64,000 nucleotides of DNA, taken from positions 469,498,379 to 469,562,378 of the forward strand of contig OY856413.1 of assembly GCA_963693085.1 (NCBI GenBank). The letters are read 5' to 3'. Made by a program: the position numbers and the translations under genes. A model generated the notes under the pieces. That model searched no databases, had not been told where the DNA came from, and saw only the letters and a list, made by a program, of their open reading frames with translations. Source of the DNA: Alisma plantago-aquatica (Eukaryota > Streptophyta > Magnoliopsida > Alismatales > Alismataceae). Every line of letters starts with the position of its first letter. The first letter of the stretch is position 1. Positions 23,136 to 34,696 of this stretch are shown here, in pieces.

Positions 23136-24925
23136 TAGATTTTATTTTGCATATTTTTATTGCGTTTTACTTAATATTTCACTTGTTTTAGGTTTTTGAA
23201 AGTTTATGTAATTTCTTTAGTACTTAATGTATTTTTGGTGTTTTATTTGTAGGGCTGGTTCAATTCTAATGGAGAAGAAATTATACCTACATGAAAATCC
23301 CATAGAAATTATCCAATATTCCATATCCTAACTCCCCAACTCTCACAACTCGAATAATGATCATTAAAGTATAGATTGTCACTCAAATAACCATAGCTTT
23401 TGCATACAAACTATTAATTTGGATGTTCTAAAAGGCATCAGATGATAAAATTTAACTTAAACACAAATATATATATATGCTAGCGAATAGTAAGTTAACT
23501 CGCTATTGATTCTCATTGTGACTCAGGCAATTGGGTTGTAGGTTGAAGAACATATTGAAAGTGAGTTGGCAAACATGTGTTACAAATTGTCCTATTGGGA
23601 TTCATCTTCAGTGGGCCAATAACCAACTGGAACTTTTCTATAGTACCAATCAGATGAGTTACTTTACAAGTCCTCTGATTCACCTGTAAGTGAAATCCCT
23701 TTTGTTTAGTGAGTCACCCGACTAGTTTCATGAGTCGACCTACTGGATAGTATACCCCAACACCAAAATAGCTCCACATTCCACATATGACGTTGTAATT
23801 GAGTGATCCAAGTTTGGTTGAAAGTGTAATTTAATTATCTAATCTAAATGAATATCTTTATCGACCACTTATAATAAAACAATTGGGTCTATGCCTTAGA
23901 TTTTTCAACACCAGAAATTACACAAAACACTCACAATCATCTAATACATTTAGACATATCAGAGATTTTACTAGCTAATATAAAAGAAACTAGAGGATGT
24001 TTATGATCAAGGTCCATCACCATTCTCTTCCATCCACAATCCTAGTCGCATCCATGATAATGTTTCATAATGTGGATATGTGCTCTTTTGGTGGATGTGA
24101 CATGAGATTGCAACTACTATTTCAAGAATCGTGACAAGTCCAGTGAGCTTATCCTCAACACACCTACTTTCTCCATGATATTCCTCTTTTATCTCTCTTT
24201 TTGTATCTTGAAAATCATTAGAGAGTAGATCATATACCAAGGTGTAGGTACTAGTCAAGTTTCTTATATTTTTACTCTAATGTTTATAAATTTCAATTCA
24301 TATGAATTAGCTACCTATTTTCATGATTGATTATTGATTGATTGACGGCATTCGCTATGGATTACCTACCTATTTTTCATGACTATTAGAATCTTAGACA
24401 TAGAGACCTTAAAATATAGGTTCAAAATACCAATTGGTATAGTTGGATCTCAAATGAGTTCATAGAAGGGAGTTCACTAGGGCAGCAATTTAAGGATTTG
24501 TAGGTAATGAGACCTCAAGCTTACATGGAAATATGTCCTTGTGAATTTCATACTCCGAAATGATATGTAATTCCTTATCACCAACCTAAAAATATGTATG
24601 AATAGAAATATAGTATTAGAGAATGGATAAGTAGGTAGGGCTGTGAAACCTATCATCTTGGAAATTTTACCATGGTGTTAAAATCCTTTTGTTTCTTCAT
24701 TTAATTCATATTTATTACTTAATTAATTTTTTTAACCAAAAAAGTTCAAAAATAAGTAATTGAATTACTTTTTCTTAACTAGGGTAGAACTCAATTTTGT
24801 TCTTAATAAAGTTGTCCTTTGGATTTGATCCTTAACCTCACTATGATAAGACATGTCCATTGATAGGTGGTGATTATTAAATACAATTTAGGTAAAAATA
24901 TAGGGACTTTTTCCTAGTTGATTTG
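23135..24925 (+). repeat. Ty3/gypsy LTR, right member of the old pair (LTR-G2R)
   Basis: Aligned with 6690-8490 along its whole length in the same orientation. It keeps the TAATATAAAAG box (23,977), the TACTCTAATGTTTATAAATTTC segment (24,275) and GTGAAACCTATCATC (24,644). Divergence from the partner is large, with many small indels, so the parent insertion is old. A short microsatellite (AT)n sits at about 23,470. End points are estimated from where the alignment fades. Confidence 0.6.
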
Positions 24926-25089
24926 TTAGTAAATAATTTCCATTTCAATGACACCACCACTACATGCAAGTTAGCTGATAGAGAGGAGTGATGCTCTTTC
25001 TCCCAACCACGAGGCATACACACCTAAATAAATTGAATCTTGAATGTGATGAGCATGCCTCAAGGGCTAGGACACACTTGGGATCTTTG

Positions 25090-26560
25090 AAATTTGTAAA
25101 GCCCTAATAGGATAGCTCACATACACTAGCACTCTTAACCGTAAGTGCATGGGGTCATTTTATAGTATAGGAGGGCGAAAAGTTAGGGGTCGAACCCAAG
25201 AGAGAAAGGGGGCACTAGAGCTTGGTTAGTTTTGTCTAGGTTCTAACTATGGAGTCTAGGGTGTAAGGGTTTTAAGGTTGATTTGTTCATTACACTAAGG
25301 GTTTAACAAACAATCAATTAAAGAAAACAACAATCAAAACCTTAGCTAACCCTAGACAATTAATTCTAATGAGCAAGAAAATGACAAGCTAGGCAAGAAA
25401 AGGAAGAGAAAATTACACTAAGACAAGCAAGAAGAGTCCTACCCTATACTATGCTATCAATTAAGACTAAATGGAATTTAATTATCTGATTAGTAATAAC
25501 AAAAGCTGAATAAGGCAATGGACTAATGAAGCAAGTAAAGAGCCAAATAAGTAAATATTAGCAAAGAAAGAAGGGAATTAGGGTTTTAATGCAATTAAGA
25601 GAAGTGTGGGTTGTTTGGGGGATGCACATGTCAATTGGGTTGGGGTGATAACATGTAAAAATTATATTTTGTTTAGATTACCAAAAAAACAAGCTAGAGG
25701 TTAATGAATTGCCCTAAACTACTAACTGGCCATAGATAGGATAGGGTGTCGATAGGGGTACTAGTCCCTATCACCCCTACCCACCCTTATGAGTCTCAAT
25801 TGGGTTAGGGTTTAGGTGGAATAAAATTAGGGTCTAGTCAATCCTAGGTTTCTAGTATAAGAACTCATAGGGTAATTAGGGACTAAGGGTCATAATGTAA
25901 GGTGGAAGTGAGGTTTTGGACATCACATCACCTACATTCTAGTGTTGAGAAGCCTCCATGATAATTACATTACATGCTCCTCCTATATAGTGACTTATAT
26001 CTCTCAACTAGGTGTATGAGAATTAATTAACATGTAGGAAGGTGAATAGCTAACTAAGGATCCACTAGTTGGACTTAGGAGCAATTCATAAAATGAGCCA
26101 CATATAAGTAATTTGCCTAGAATCTAGGTGATTTCAAGCACAAACCACAAAAAAAATTGGGAAATGAGATACAAATAATCATTAGATAATGAAATTATAA
26201 TGTTTAATATCATTTTCCCCCAACATCATATCAAGGTAACATTCTTGACCGCAAACATGAAAATAGAAAAATAGAGGAGAGAGAGGTAGAAGTAGCCATT
26301 GAGCTCGGTATAGATGAAGGAAAACTCCTTTCTAGCTATTGCAAGGGTGCAATCCTACCTCCTATAAGGTGAAATGGAATGGAAAGATGGTGGAAAGTGG
26401 TCAAAACCTTAAGAAATTAGGGTTTTGGTGGTGGAAATGGTAAAATGGAGGTGGAATGAGGTGGAATGATGAAGGAATGGGTAAGGGGAAAAATGGGTGG
26501 GCTAGAAAGTAGCTAAGGGTGGAAAACCTTGAGCTCCAACCACCACCTATGTATATATAT
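25090..26560 (-). repeat. Probable gypsy-type LTR on the minus strand
   Basis: Read on the minus strand, 25,120-25,210 carries GGGTTCGACCCC...GCACTTACGGTTAAGAGTGCTAG, a string typical of the U5 end of plant gypsy LTRs. A TATA-like ACTATATAGGAGG lies at about 25,980. An almost palindromic segment GATAGGGG...TCCCTATC is at 25,751-25,772. No partner LTR or internal gene is seen in the window, so it may be a solo or truncated LTR. Bounds are approximate. Confidence 0.4.
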
Positions 26561-26572
26561 ATATATATATAT
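26549..26572. repeat. (TA)n microsatellite
   Basis: A short TA-dinucleotide tract at the left edge of the CACTA coding region. It marks roughly where the transposase homology begins. Confidence 0.9.
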
Positions 26573-26609
26573 TTGAAATATTGTCTAAAATGTGGTGTGT
26601 CAAGGTATA

Positions 26610-29139
26610 AAATGACAATTTCAGGGGAGTCCAAAACTAGTTCTCCTGCCAAGGTGATGTGGTGTCTACCTATAATATCACAGTTTCAACGCTTGTTTGC
26701 CAATCTGATAGATGCGAAGAATTTGACGTGGCATGCAGATGTTAAAAAAAATAATGATGGGATCCTACGACATGCGTCTGATTCCCCACAATGGAAGAAG
26801 ATTGATTTATTGTACCCTAAATTTGATGAAGAAGTCAGGAATCTAAGACTTGGGCTTCGTACTGATGGGATGAATCCGTACGGGACATTGAGCAACCAAC
26901 ATAGCACTTGGCCAGTTATGCTTGTTATATACAATCTTCCTCCCTGGTTATGTATGAAAAATAAGTATGTTATGTTGTCATTGTTGATATCGGGCCCTAA
27001 ACAACCTGGAAATGATATCGACGTTTATCTTGAACCTCTGATTGATGACTTAAAGAAACTCTGGGGTGAAGGTGTGATGACCTATAATGCTTAACGAAGA
27101 GAGACATTTTGTTTGCACGCTATGTTGTTTTGCACTGTTAATGACTTTCTAAGATATGAGAATTTGTCTAGATATAGTGCCAAAGGATCTAAACCGTGTC
27201 CTATATGTGAATATAACATTGATTTAATACGTCTAAAACATGGCGTCAAGACTGTATATCTTGGTCATGAAAGGTTTCTTCAAAAATTCCATATGTATCG
27301 TAGGTTGCACAAAGCGTTCAATGGACGGAATGAGGAACAGAGTGCACCTAAACCTATACCAGGGGAGGTTGTTCATGAATGTGTAAAAGACATTGTCAAT
27401 GAATTTGGTAAGAGATCACAATGTACCATGGCCACACGGAGTGACAAATCTTTATTCTAGAAGAAGTCAATACTTTGGGATCTTCCTTATTGGAGTTCTC
27501 TGGCAGTCAGGCATTGTATCGATGTCATGCATGTTGAGAAAAATGTCTATGATATCATCATTGGTACTCTATTCAATATACCATGTAAGACTAAAGATGG
27601 GATAGAATCCAGAATGGACCTACATGAAATGGGAATAAGTACAAAATTAACAGAAGTAGTTAGTAGCGATCGGAGAACATACTTACCTCTTATTTGTTAC
27701 ACATTGTCTAGAAAGGAGAAGAAAGATTTTTGTGATTGCTTGGTAAATGTTAAGGTTCCAGATGGTTACTCATCCAACATCCATAGATTGGTATCAATGA
27801 AAGATCTGAAGTTGATAGGTCTTAAATCTCATGATTTTCACACTCTAATGCAACAAATATCGCACGTGGAAATTCGATCTATATTTCTGAAGCATGTAAG
27901 GTTTGCAATAACTAGACTTTGTTTCCTTTTCAATAGTCTGTGCAACAAAGTTATTGACCTTGATACTCTCGATAAATTGTAAAGAGAAGTGGTTGTTACC
28001 CTATGTCAGCTTGAGATGTATTTTTCTCCTTCTTTAATATCATGGTACATCCTGTTGTCCACTTGACTAGGTAAGTGAAAATGTTGGGACCAGTTTTCTT
28101 GCATTGGATGTATCCCTTTGAACGATACATGAGCATTTTTAAAGGTGATGTTCGAAACCGTTATCGACCTGAAGGGAGTATTATTGAGGGTTATGTGGAG
28201 AGAGAAGTTATGGATTTTTGCAATGACTTTTTGAGTGGTAATGACTCTCTTGTTAATGACAAGAATATTGGGGAGTATATTGGTAAAGGAATTTTTGGAT
28301 CACGGATGGAAGTTATCAGCCGTGAGTAGTTGGAACAAGGTCACTTATATATTTTACACAACATCAACGAAGTGAGTGTTTATGTTGAAGAACATACCAA
28401 TTTCATAAAGAAACAATATCCTCGAGCCAATTCAATGTGACTTGCTAGAGAGCATAACAAGACATTTATTAAATGGTTTGAAGATAAAGTCTTACATCAA
28501 CTATCTCAAACACCAAATAATCTTACTGAAACTATCATATGCCTCACCTTTAAACCAAAATTGAATGTTATGTCTTATGAAGGGTCTGACACAAATGGGT
28601 TCTCATATTACACAAAGCATCAAGATGATAAGAGTATCGTCCAAAAGAGTGGTATCACCCTTCAAGTGTCATCATTGTTTTTTGTAAGTGCAAAGGATAA
28701 GAGTCCACATGAAGCTAAAATGTCATATTACAGTGTCATTGAAGACATATGGGAGTTTGACTACGTAGATTTTAGAATTCCACTCTTTAAATGTAATTGG
28801 GTTGATAACACCAAAGGAGTTATAGTGGATGAATTGAGTTTCACATTAGTGAACTTTGAAAAGATTGGTGAGAAGGGTTAACCATTCATATTGGCATCAT
28901 AAGTGAAACAAGTATTTTATATCGATGATCCTACAAATGATAAATGGTCGGTTGTTCTTCATGGTAAAAGATAATTCATTGAAGATCATATAGATGAAGA
29001 AGAGTACTATGATAAGTATGATGACTCCAGTCCATTCTCAATTGGGTTGCCAACACCAAATATTGAATCTAATGATAACTTGTATGTGTGCAAAGATCAC
29101 ACTGAAGGAATGTTAATTGATAAAAGATCGCAGTATTAG
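26610..29139 (+). pseudogene. CACTA (En/Spm) TNP2-type transposase, 5'-truncated and broken
   Basis: The reading matches the plant TNP2/Transposase_21 family: FANLIDAKNLTWHAD, DGMNPYGTLSNQHSTWPV, YNLPPWLCMKNKYVM, SGPKQPGNDIDVYLEPLI, CPICEYN and VYLGHERFL. CIDVMHVEKNVYD (27,516) follows, then a DUF4218 segment with LHWMYPFERYM and VRNRYRPEGSIIEGY (28,096-28,195). A DUF4216 segment has VEDIWEFDY-like and PFILAS at about 28,740-28,900, ending with a FSIGLP tail. The N-terminal part of the family is missing. Stops at 27,092, 27,458, 27,980, 28,072, 28,327, 28,438, 28,879, 28,900 and 28,972, plus a frame change near 28,040, inactivate it. No CACTA terminal repeat was identified. Confidence 0.9.
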
Positions 29140-29251
29140 AGGCATGTTTTTATTTTTTATATGTTTTATTTTTCTGAATGTGAACTTCACAATGTTTTAT
29201 TATCTTCTAGTTATGTTAAATGTTAAACGTTTGATTTTTTAATGTCACTTT

Positions 29252-31056
29252 TAGATGGTTGAGCATGAGTATGATGACCGTGATGATGATTACCGTGACG
29301 GTGAGGATATGAATGCGGTTCCCGCCAATGTAAGTTTTTAAAATATATCCTATATTTCTATCTATATGTCCATTTATAGTTATATCCTATAAGTGTGTTT
29401 TTTTGTTAAATTTTAGGTTGATGATGTTCCCCCTGAAGAACTTGGGGCACTTGATGAGTAGTAAATTTTTTTTGAAAAAGTGAGGGGCATCACTATGATG
29501 AACAAGTTACTACAACAAAGGGGCAATGGACCCAAACAGGTTGTGGATTTTGATCATGCAGGAAATCCAGTTGGAGTGAACCACAACTCATTTATTTCAT
29601 ATCTTGGGGTTCTTACTCGTAGCCATTGTAGTCCTAATGTAGAATCTTGGCGTAAAGTGCCTAAGGGGAAGAAAGACTTAGTATGGAAGGAACTATGTGT
29701 GAGTTGTTATTATTTGCAATTCTATTTTGCAGATTAGTAATTTTTAGGATACTAGTTAAAAGCAACTCTATTTTGCAAAGTATATTTGAACTAGATGAAA
29801 GCCTGCATCGTAAATGTGTGATGCAGCATTGTGGGAGGGTCCTAAGGAACTATAGGAAAAATCTCACCCGATATTACATACGAGATGCTGAGAAGAGGAA
29901 GAAGTCAACCATTGAGCAATGGAACTACCTGGACCCCAATGACTGGGAGGAGTTTATTGCCAAAAGAAAAACTGATGAATTCAAGGTATTAAGCGCCACT
30001 CCCAATTTAAGTCATATACATTCTTATGTATTCATCTATTCAATATTGACCTTTAGTGTTAGTAACCAAATCAATGTGCTTACTAACAAGGCTATCAGAG
30101 ATGCTCAAAGAGCAAGGCGTGCACTGAATGTGCATGAACACACGATGGGCCCAAAAGGCTATCCAGGCATTTGCCAAAGACTACATGTTGTTGCTGCTAC
30201 TGAGTCTACTGCTACTCAAGAGACTGGGAGTCCTCTACTGCTACTCCTGCACCTCAGCCTCGCCATGCTATGTGGATAGCTGGGAGGTAAAATAAGAAAG
30301 GAGATATAACCAAACCCGCAACTGCTGAGGATGCTAAAAAAATGGTAAAATACAACTCCCAAAGCAATCAATATTGATTATTATGTTTACATACCAATTT
30401 CTATTGGTGATTAGAGGGAGCTTCACAAGCAGAGGAAGCAAGGCAAGTTCATCCCTGAGGGAAAAAGGGATGAATTGACAGTTTCTCTTGGTAACCTTGA
30501 CCATCCCAGATGTGTTAGGGGTGTAGGCGCTGGTGTGGTCATTGAAGCATTCTTTGGGCCATCACAGTGCAAACATGTCCCAAAAGTGGGATTTTTAAAA
30601 GATGAGGTAACCTATTCTTTTTCAGAATGTTATTGAAAAAGGGAATTCAATAATTAAAAGCTAGCATTTCTTTTATCCATGTATAGGTAGATGAGTTAAT
30701 TGATAGGAGAGTCGAGGAAGCACTTAATAAGAGACTCCATGAAGCAATGAGCAAGTGGCATGTGTCTCAGACTACTACTCAGACAGCACCTGTGGCGTGC
30801 CGCTCTTCTCCTACTATAGAGGTGGTTGGGAGTAATCCTTTAGACCCACAACCTAGCACATCTGAGGTAAGTATATTTATGAAATAGTAGCTAGTCTTTT
30901 TAGGATGATATGTTTATGTATATATGTATATAACATACTTTATGTAAATTTGTAGGGGTTGAAGCCATGTTGTCTAAAAAGAAAAGAATTTATCATTGCT
31001 GAGGCCGAGGCTTACCCACCACTTCCAGGGGGCATGTTTCATGGCACTCCAATTCC
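29252..31056 (+). pseudogene. CACTA accessory gene, Transposase_24 (Ptta/En/Spm) type, 3'-truncated
   Basis: Exon-like blocks lie in the same direction 112 bp after the TNP2 stop. An acidic start follows an acceptor-like TTTTAG at 29,250. A block from 29,480 carries RGITMMNKLL, SYLGVLTRSHC and WRKVPKGKKDLVWKEL. A block from about 29,780 carries FELDESLHRKCVMQHCGRVLRNYRKNLTRYYI. A block near 30,090 has KAIRDAQRARRALNVHEHTMG. Later blocks at 30,415-30,605 and 30,688-30,865 have VDELIDRRVEEAL, each bounded by plausible GT/AG sites. The last piece contains YPPLPGGMFHGTPIP (about 31,007-31,053). The gene is then cut by the duplication junction. Family match is by eye. Confidence 0.75.
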
Positions 31057-31094
31057 AATTTGTAGGGGTTGAAGCCATGTTGTCTAAAAAGAAA
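31057..31094. repeat. 38-bp templated filler at the duplication junction
   Basis: The 38 bases at 31,057-31,094 repeat 30,947-30,984 exactly (AATTTGTAGGGGTTG...AAAAAGAAA), 110 bp downstream. The last bases GAAA(G) are shared with the start of the duplicated block, whose original at 15,201 begins GAAAG. Confidence 0.9.
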
Positions 31095-31607
31095 GTTGAT
31101 TACTTGGTGAATAGAAGCAGCAATAGCGCTCAATTAGGCATGGCTGGTGCCTTGCTGGTGGCTTTTAGTTTTTTTTTATGCGAAGAAAGGAACCACAAGA
31201 TTCATGAAAGAACTATTAACATTGAAGACGTAGTGATTAACAAGATTTCTAACAACATAGCTAGAATGTTAAGGGCCAAAAGAGGCCTGGCCGGGGGGTT
31301 GCCCCACCATGCTAAATTATACTGGGGGTTTTGTAGTTAGATACACCCATGTATATTTTGGTTCCATATGATGTTATGCTTGTGTAAGTTGGTCTGTTTG
31401 TACAGTCCTTTTGGCAATATATTTACCTATTTCAAAAAAAAAGAAAATTACTTTAATATCATGTACGTTAAATAGTTCCCATTTCAATTCATAGTTCTAG
31501 CTATGTTAGTTGAAGACATTATCTAGTTGTCTTAGTTTACATTCATGTTTGCATCACATATAGAATTTTACATACAACCCCCTTATTTGAAGTATGTTTC
31601 TTGATGT

Positions 31608-32949
31608 TGTTGGCTAAATTGGACATTAATATAATCCCTTTGTTTTCATAATGAAAAACATTTCTTTCTTGTGGTTTTAACTTTCTATTTGAGTGTCTCA
31701 GGAACAAGCATATAAGGTGGTGGATAGCGAAGACTTGGAAGATCAATTTGCTAAAATTGCTTTATTTTCGTGATTGTAATCAATGTAAAAACATGTACAA
31801 GTTTATAATGTATAAGTACTTAGATATCATGTAAATCAAGCGTTCAGATCTTCCCTATCCACACACAACACTTAGATAGGTTATCTCCTAAGTTAATGTC
31901 AAAATTGCACATTGTTACACACACTCAGTAAATGAATACATTGAATCAGGGATGTTCTCGGTCGACAAAATCTTTGATTGAGACACTCTCGGTCGACAAA
32001 CTCCTCGACCGAGAATAGACCCTCCTAGCTGTTAGACTGAGTTAGAAAAGTAGTTGGGAGTTGAGTTGAACATTGCAATACACTTCCTCCAGACTTACTC
32101 TTGGTCGACAAATTGCTCGACCGAGAGGCACTCAGTCGAAAAACTTCTCGACCTAGAAGGTTTCAGTCTGCACTTTTTAGGATTAATTAACTAACGTATG
32201 CCATTCCTATAAATAGGACATGCCCTAGGACACCTAAAATCACTTAAGTACACAACTTGCATATACAATTCACTTGAGATCACATTGTAGCAAGCCATTA
32301 GCAAAGCTTTCACTTGCAAAACATTTCCAGAAGTTGTGAATTCGTGTCCTATAGGCTGATATCTCCTATCCACTATACATTCACATCCATTCACTTTGTT
32401 CGGAGTTCAAACACTTGATATAGGATTCAAGCCTTGTTCTACATTGGTAAAGTTGTACTTTCCTGCTTCTTTCTTGTTCCTTTTTATTATTTTGGTTCTC
32501 CTTTGCTACTCCTAGGTTGGAGGCTATGGAAAGGAGGTTGTTGGAGCTTCTTCAGTGGTGAAGGTAGCTTGGTGGACTTAGGATTACTTCAAGAAGACTG
32601 TCTCAACGGGAAGCTACTTCAAGAGGAAGGCTACTTCAAGGGGGAGCTTGGAGTTACTTCATGGAAGGCTGCTTCAAGGTTGGTGAGACTACTTCTAGGT
32701 GAAGGCTATCCTAAGGGTGAAGGTATTTACATCTTATGTAACATCCTTGCGAGGTAATAAAATACAAGTGCTTTCAAAATCCCAATTGGAAACAATTGGG
32801 TAGTGGACTGACTCCTTTAGTATTTTTTAAGGGTGGAACCACTCTAAACGTTGTGTCTCCTTCTCCAACATTCTTGTGATTGTTTGTTTGGTTAAATTAA
32901 TTCTAAAATTATTATAAAATGCTATTCACCCCCCTCAAGTGGTTTTTCA
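31608..32949 (+). repeat. 5' LTR in the duplicated copy of element A
   Basis: A 1342-bp version of the 1428-bp LTR, from TGTTGGC to TTTTTCA. One 86-bp deletion removes the segment matching about 16,302-16,387, just upstream of the TATA box, leaving TAACTAACGTATGCC. The hairpin array (31,957-32,156), the CTATAAATAGG box (about 32,208) and the 107-codon frame (32,434-32,757) remain. Confidence 0.93.
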
Positions 32950-32951
32950 AT

Positions 32952-32962
32952 TGGTATCAGAG
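32952..32962 (+). other. Primer binding site, duplicated copy
   Basis: TGGTATCAGAG two bases after the LTR end, identical to the site at 17,149. Confidence 0.8.
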
Positions 32963-33005
32963 TAGGCTTTAAGGAACTTTAACAAAGTCTTAAAGAAACT
33001 GGGTG

Positions 33006-34696
33006 ATGGGGTACTAAACAACCTCAACTTGTAAGGAACACTCGTAGCATGACCTCCACCATTTGATGCCAGGAACTACACCTATTGGAAGAGGAGGATG
33101 CAATTCTACTTTCAAGGGATAAGATGGGATTTATGGAGAATGGTCTCAAATGCCTACACTCTTCCTCAAACAGAGTATGCTACATGGGATGCTAATATGG
33201 TAAAACTAGCCCAATTGAATGCAAAGGCTATAAGTATTCTTTATTTTTCAATTTACGTAGGTGAGTTCAATAGAATATCAAATTGTGAAACTGCATATCA
33301 AATATGTCATAGACTCTCTATTACTTATGAGGAACTGTTCAAGTAAAGAATTCTAAAATTGGTATGCTTAAACAAAAGTTTGAACAGTTTCGTATGGAAC
33401 CATATGAGTCTATAATTGAAATTTATGCAAAGTTCTCTTCTATTGTCAATGGTTTGAATGCTTTAGGTAAAGCAATTAGTGAAGAGGATCAAGTGTCTAA
33501 AATCCTTACGTGTTTGCCTCCAAAATACAAACTAAAAGTGACTGCTATTGAAGAAGACAATGACCTCACTCAACTAAGGATGGAGCAAATCATTGGCAAC
33601 ATAGAAGCACATGAGGAAACCATGGAGGAAGAAGAAAGATTGGCGGCTGAATACAAGAAGGAGAAAAGAAAGGACATTGAATTCAAAGCATAAACCAAGA
33701 ATAGTTATGACACACGTGAAGAAGAAACACTCATTGTAAATGGTAAGCAGTATAGAAGTTTTAAATATAACAAAATTCCTAGTGTTTCTTCCTCTAGGTG
33801 CTTTAACTGTGGCAAAAAGGGACACTTAAAAGGTGATTGTCCCAAACTTAAGAAGGGGAAGAAAACATCTCACAAGAAGAAAGAAAAAGCATACAAAGCT
33901 GCATGGGATGATTCAAGTGATGATAGTGAAGATGGAGAAAAAGAAGTAGAGTGCCTTATTGCTACAAAAAATGAAGAAGAAGAGTTAAGCCTTTTTTATT
34001 TGCCAAAAGAAGATCTAATGCTAGTCTTCCAGACACACATGAGAAAGATGTTGATTGCAAAAAGAAACTAAAGAAAGCTATGAAAACTAATGAGGATTTG
34101 TATGCTAAATTAAATAATCTTTCTTTTGAAAAGGATAGTATTGTTTTTGAAAATTTTACCTTGAAATCATCTTTAAATGATTGCAATATGAAGTTGCTTA
34201 CTTTAGAAACAAATCATGATCTTCTTTCTCAAGAAAAGGTTGATTTGCTTGCAAAATTGCATAATTTTTAGACTCAACCTATCCTATGTAATCATCTAGA
34301 TTATGATGCTATTATTAAGGAAAGAGATGCTTTATCATCTAATCTAGATCAAGCGAAGTTAGATGTTAAAAAAAGAATGGATGAAATTCCTAAATTACAA
34401 AAGGAAATTAGTAGCTTGAAATTTTTTGAAATTCTTGATAAGATCCTAAAAGATTCTTCTAGTAAGATTGGAAGAAGAGGACCAGGTTATAAGCCCAAAA
34501 GTGAATCCTATCAAAACCTAGAAGGACAAAAGTGCCCAAGACTAAAGTTATGTATGTGCCTAAAGCCAATTCAGCTAAGAAGAGAAATGAAATAGATTCT
34601 ATATGTTGTCATTACTGTTTACGTCTTGGACATTATTCATTCTCTTTCCCATACAAGAAAAAGGATGTTGATCTAGTTTGGGTTCCTAAAACTTAG
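33006..34696 (+). pseudogene. Gag of the duplicated element A copy, frameshifted
   Basis: Same gene and same inherited breaks as the gag at 17,203-18,914, including the early stop and the frame change just after the TYE motif (near 33,335). It lacks the 21-bp tandem duplication of the other copy. It has one extra stop: TCA to TAA at 33,691, before the CCHC knuckle CFNCGKKGHLKGDC. The second, damaged knuckle and the VWVPKT end are retained. Confidence 0.88.
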
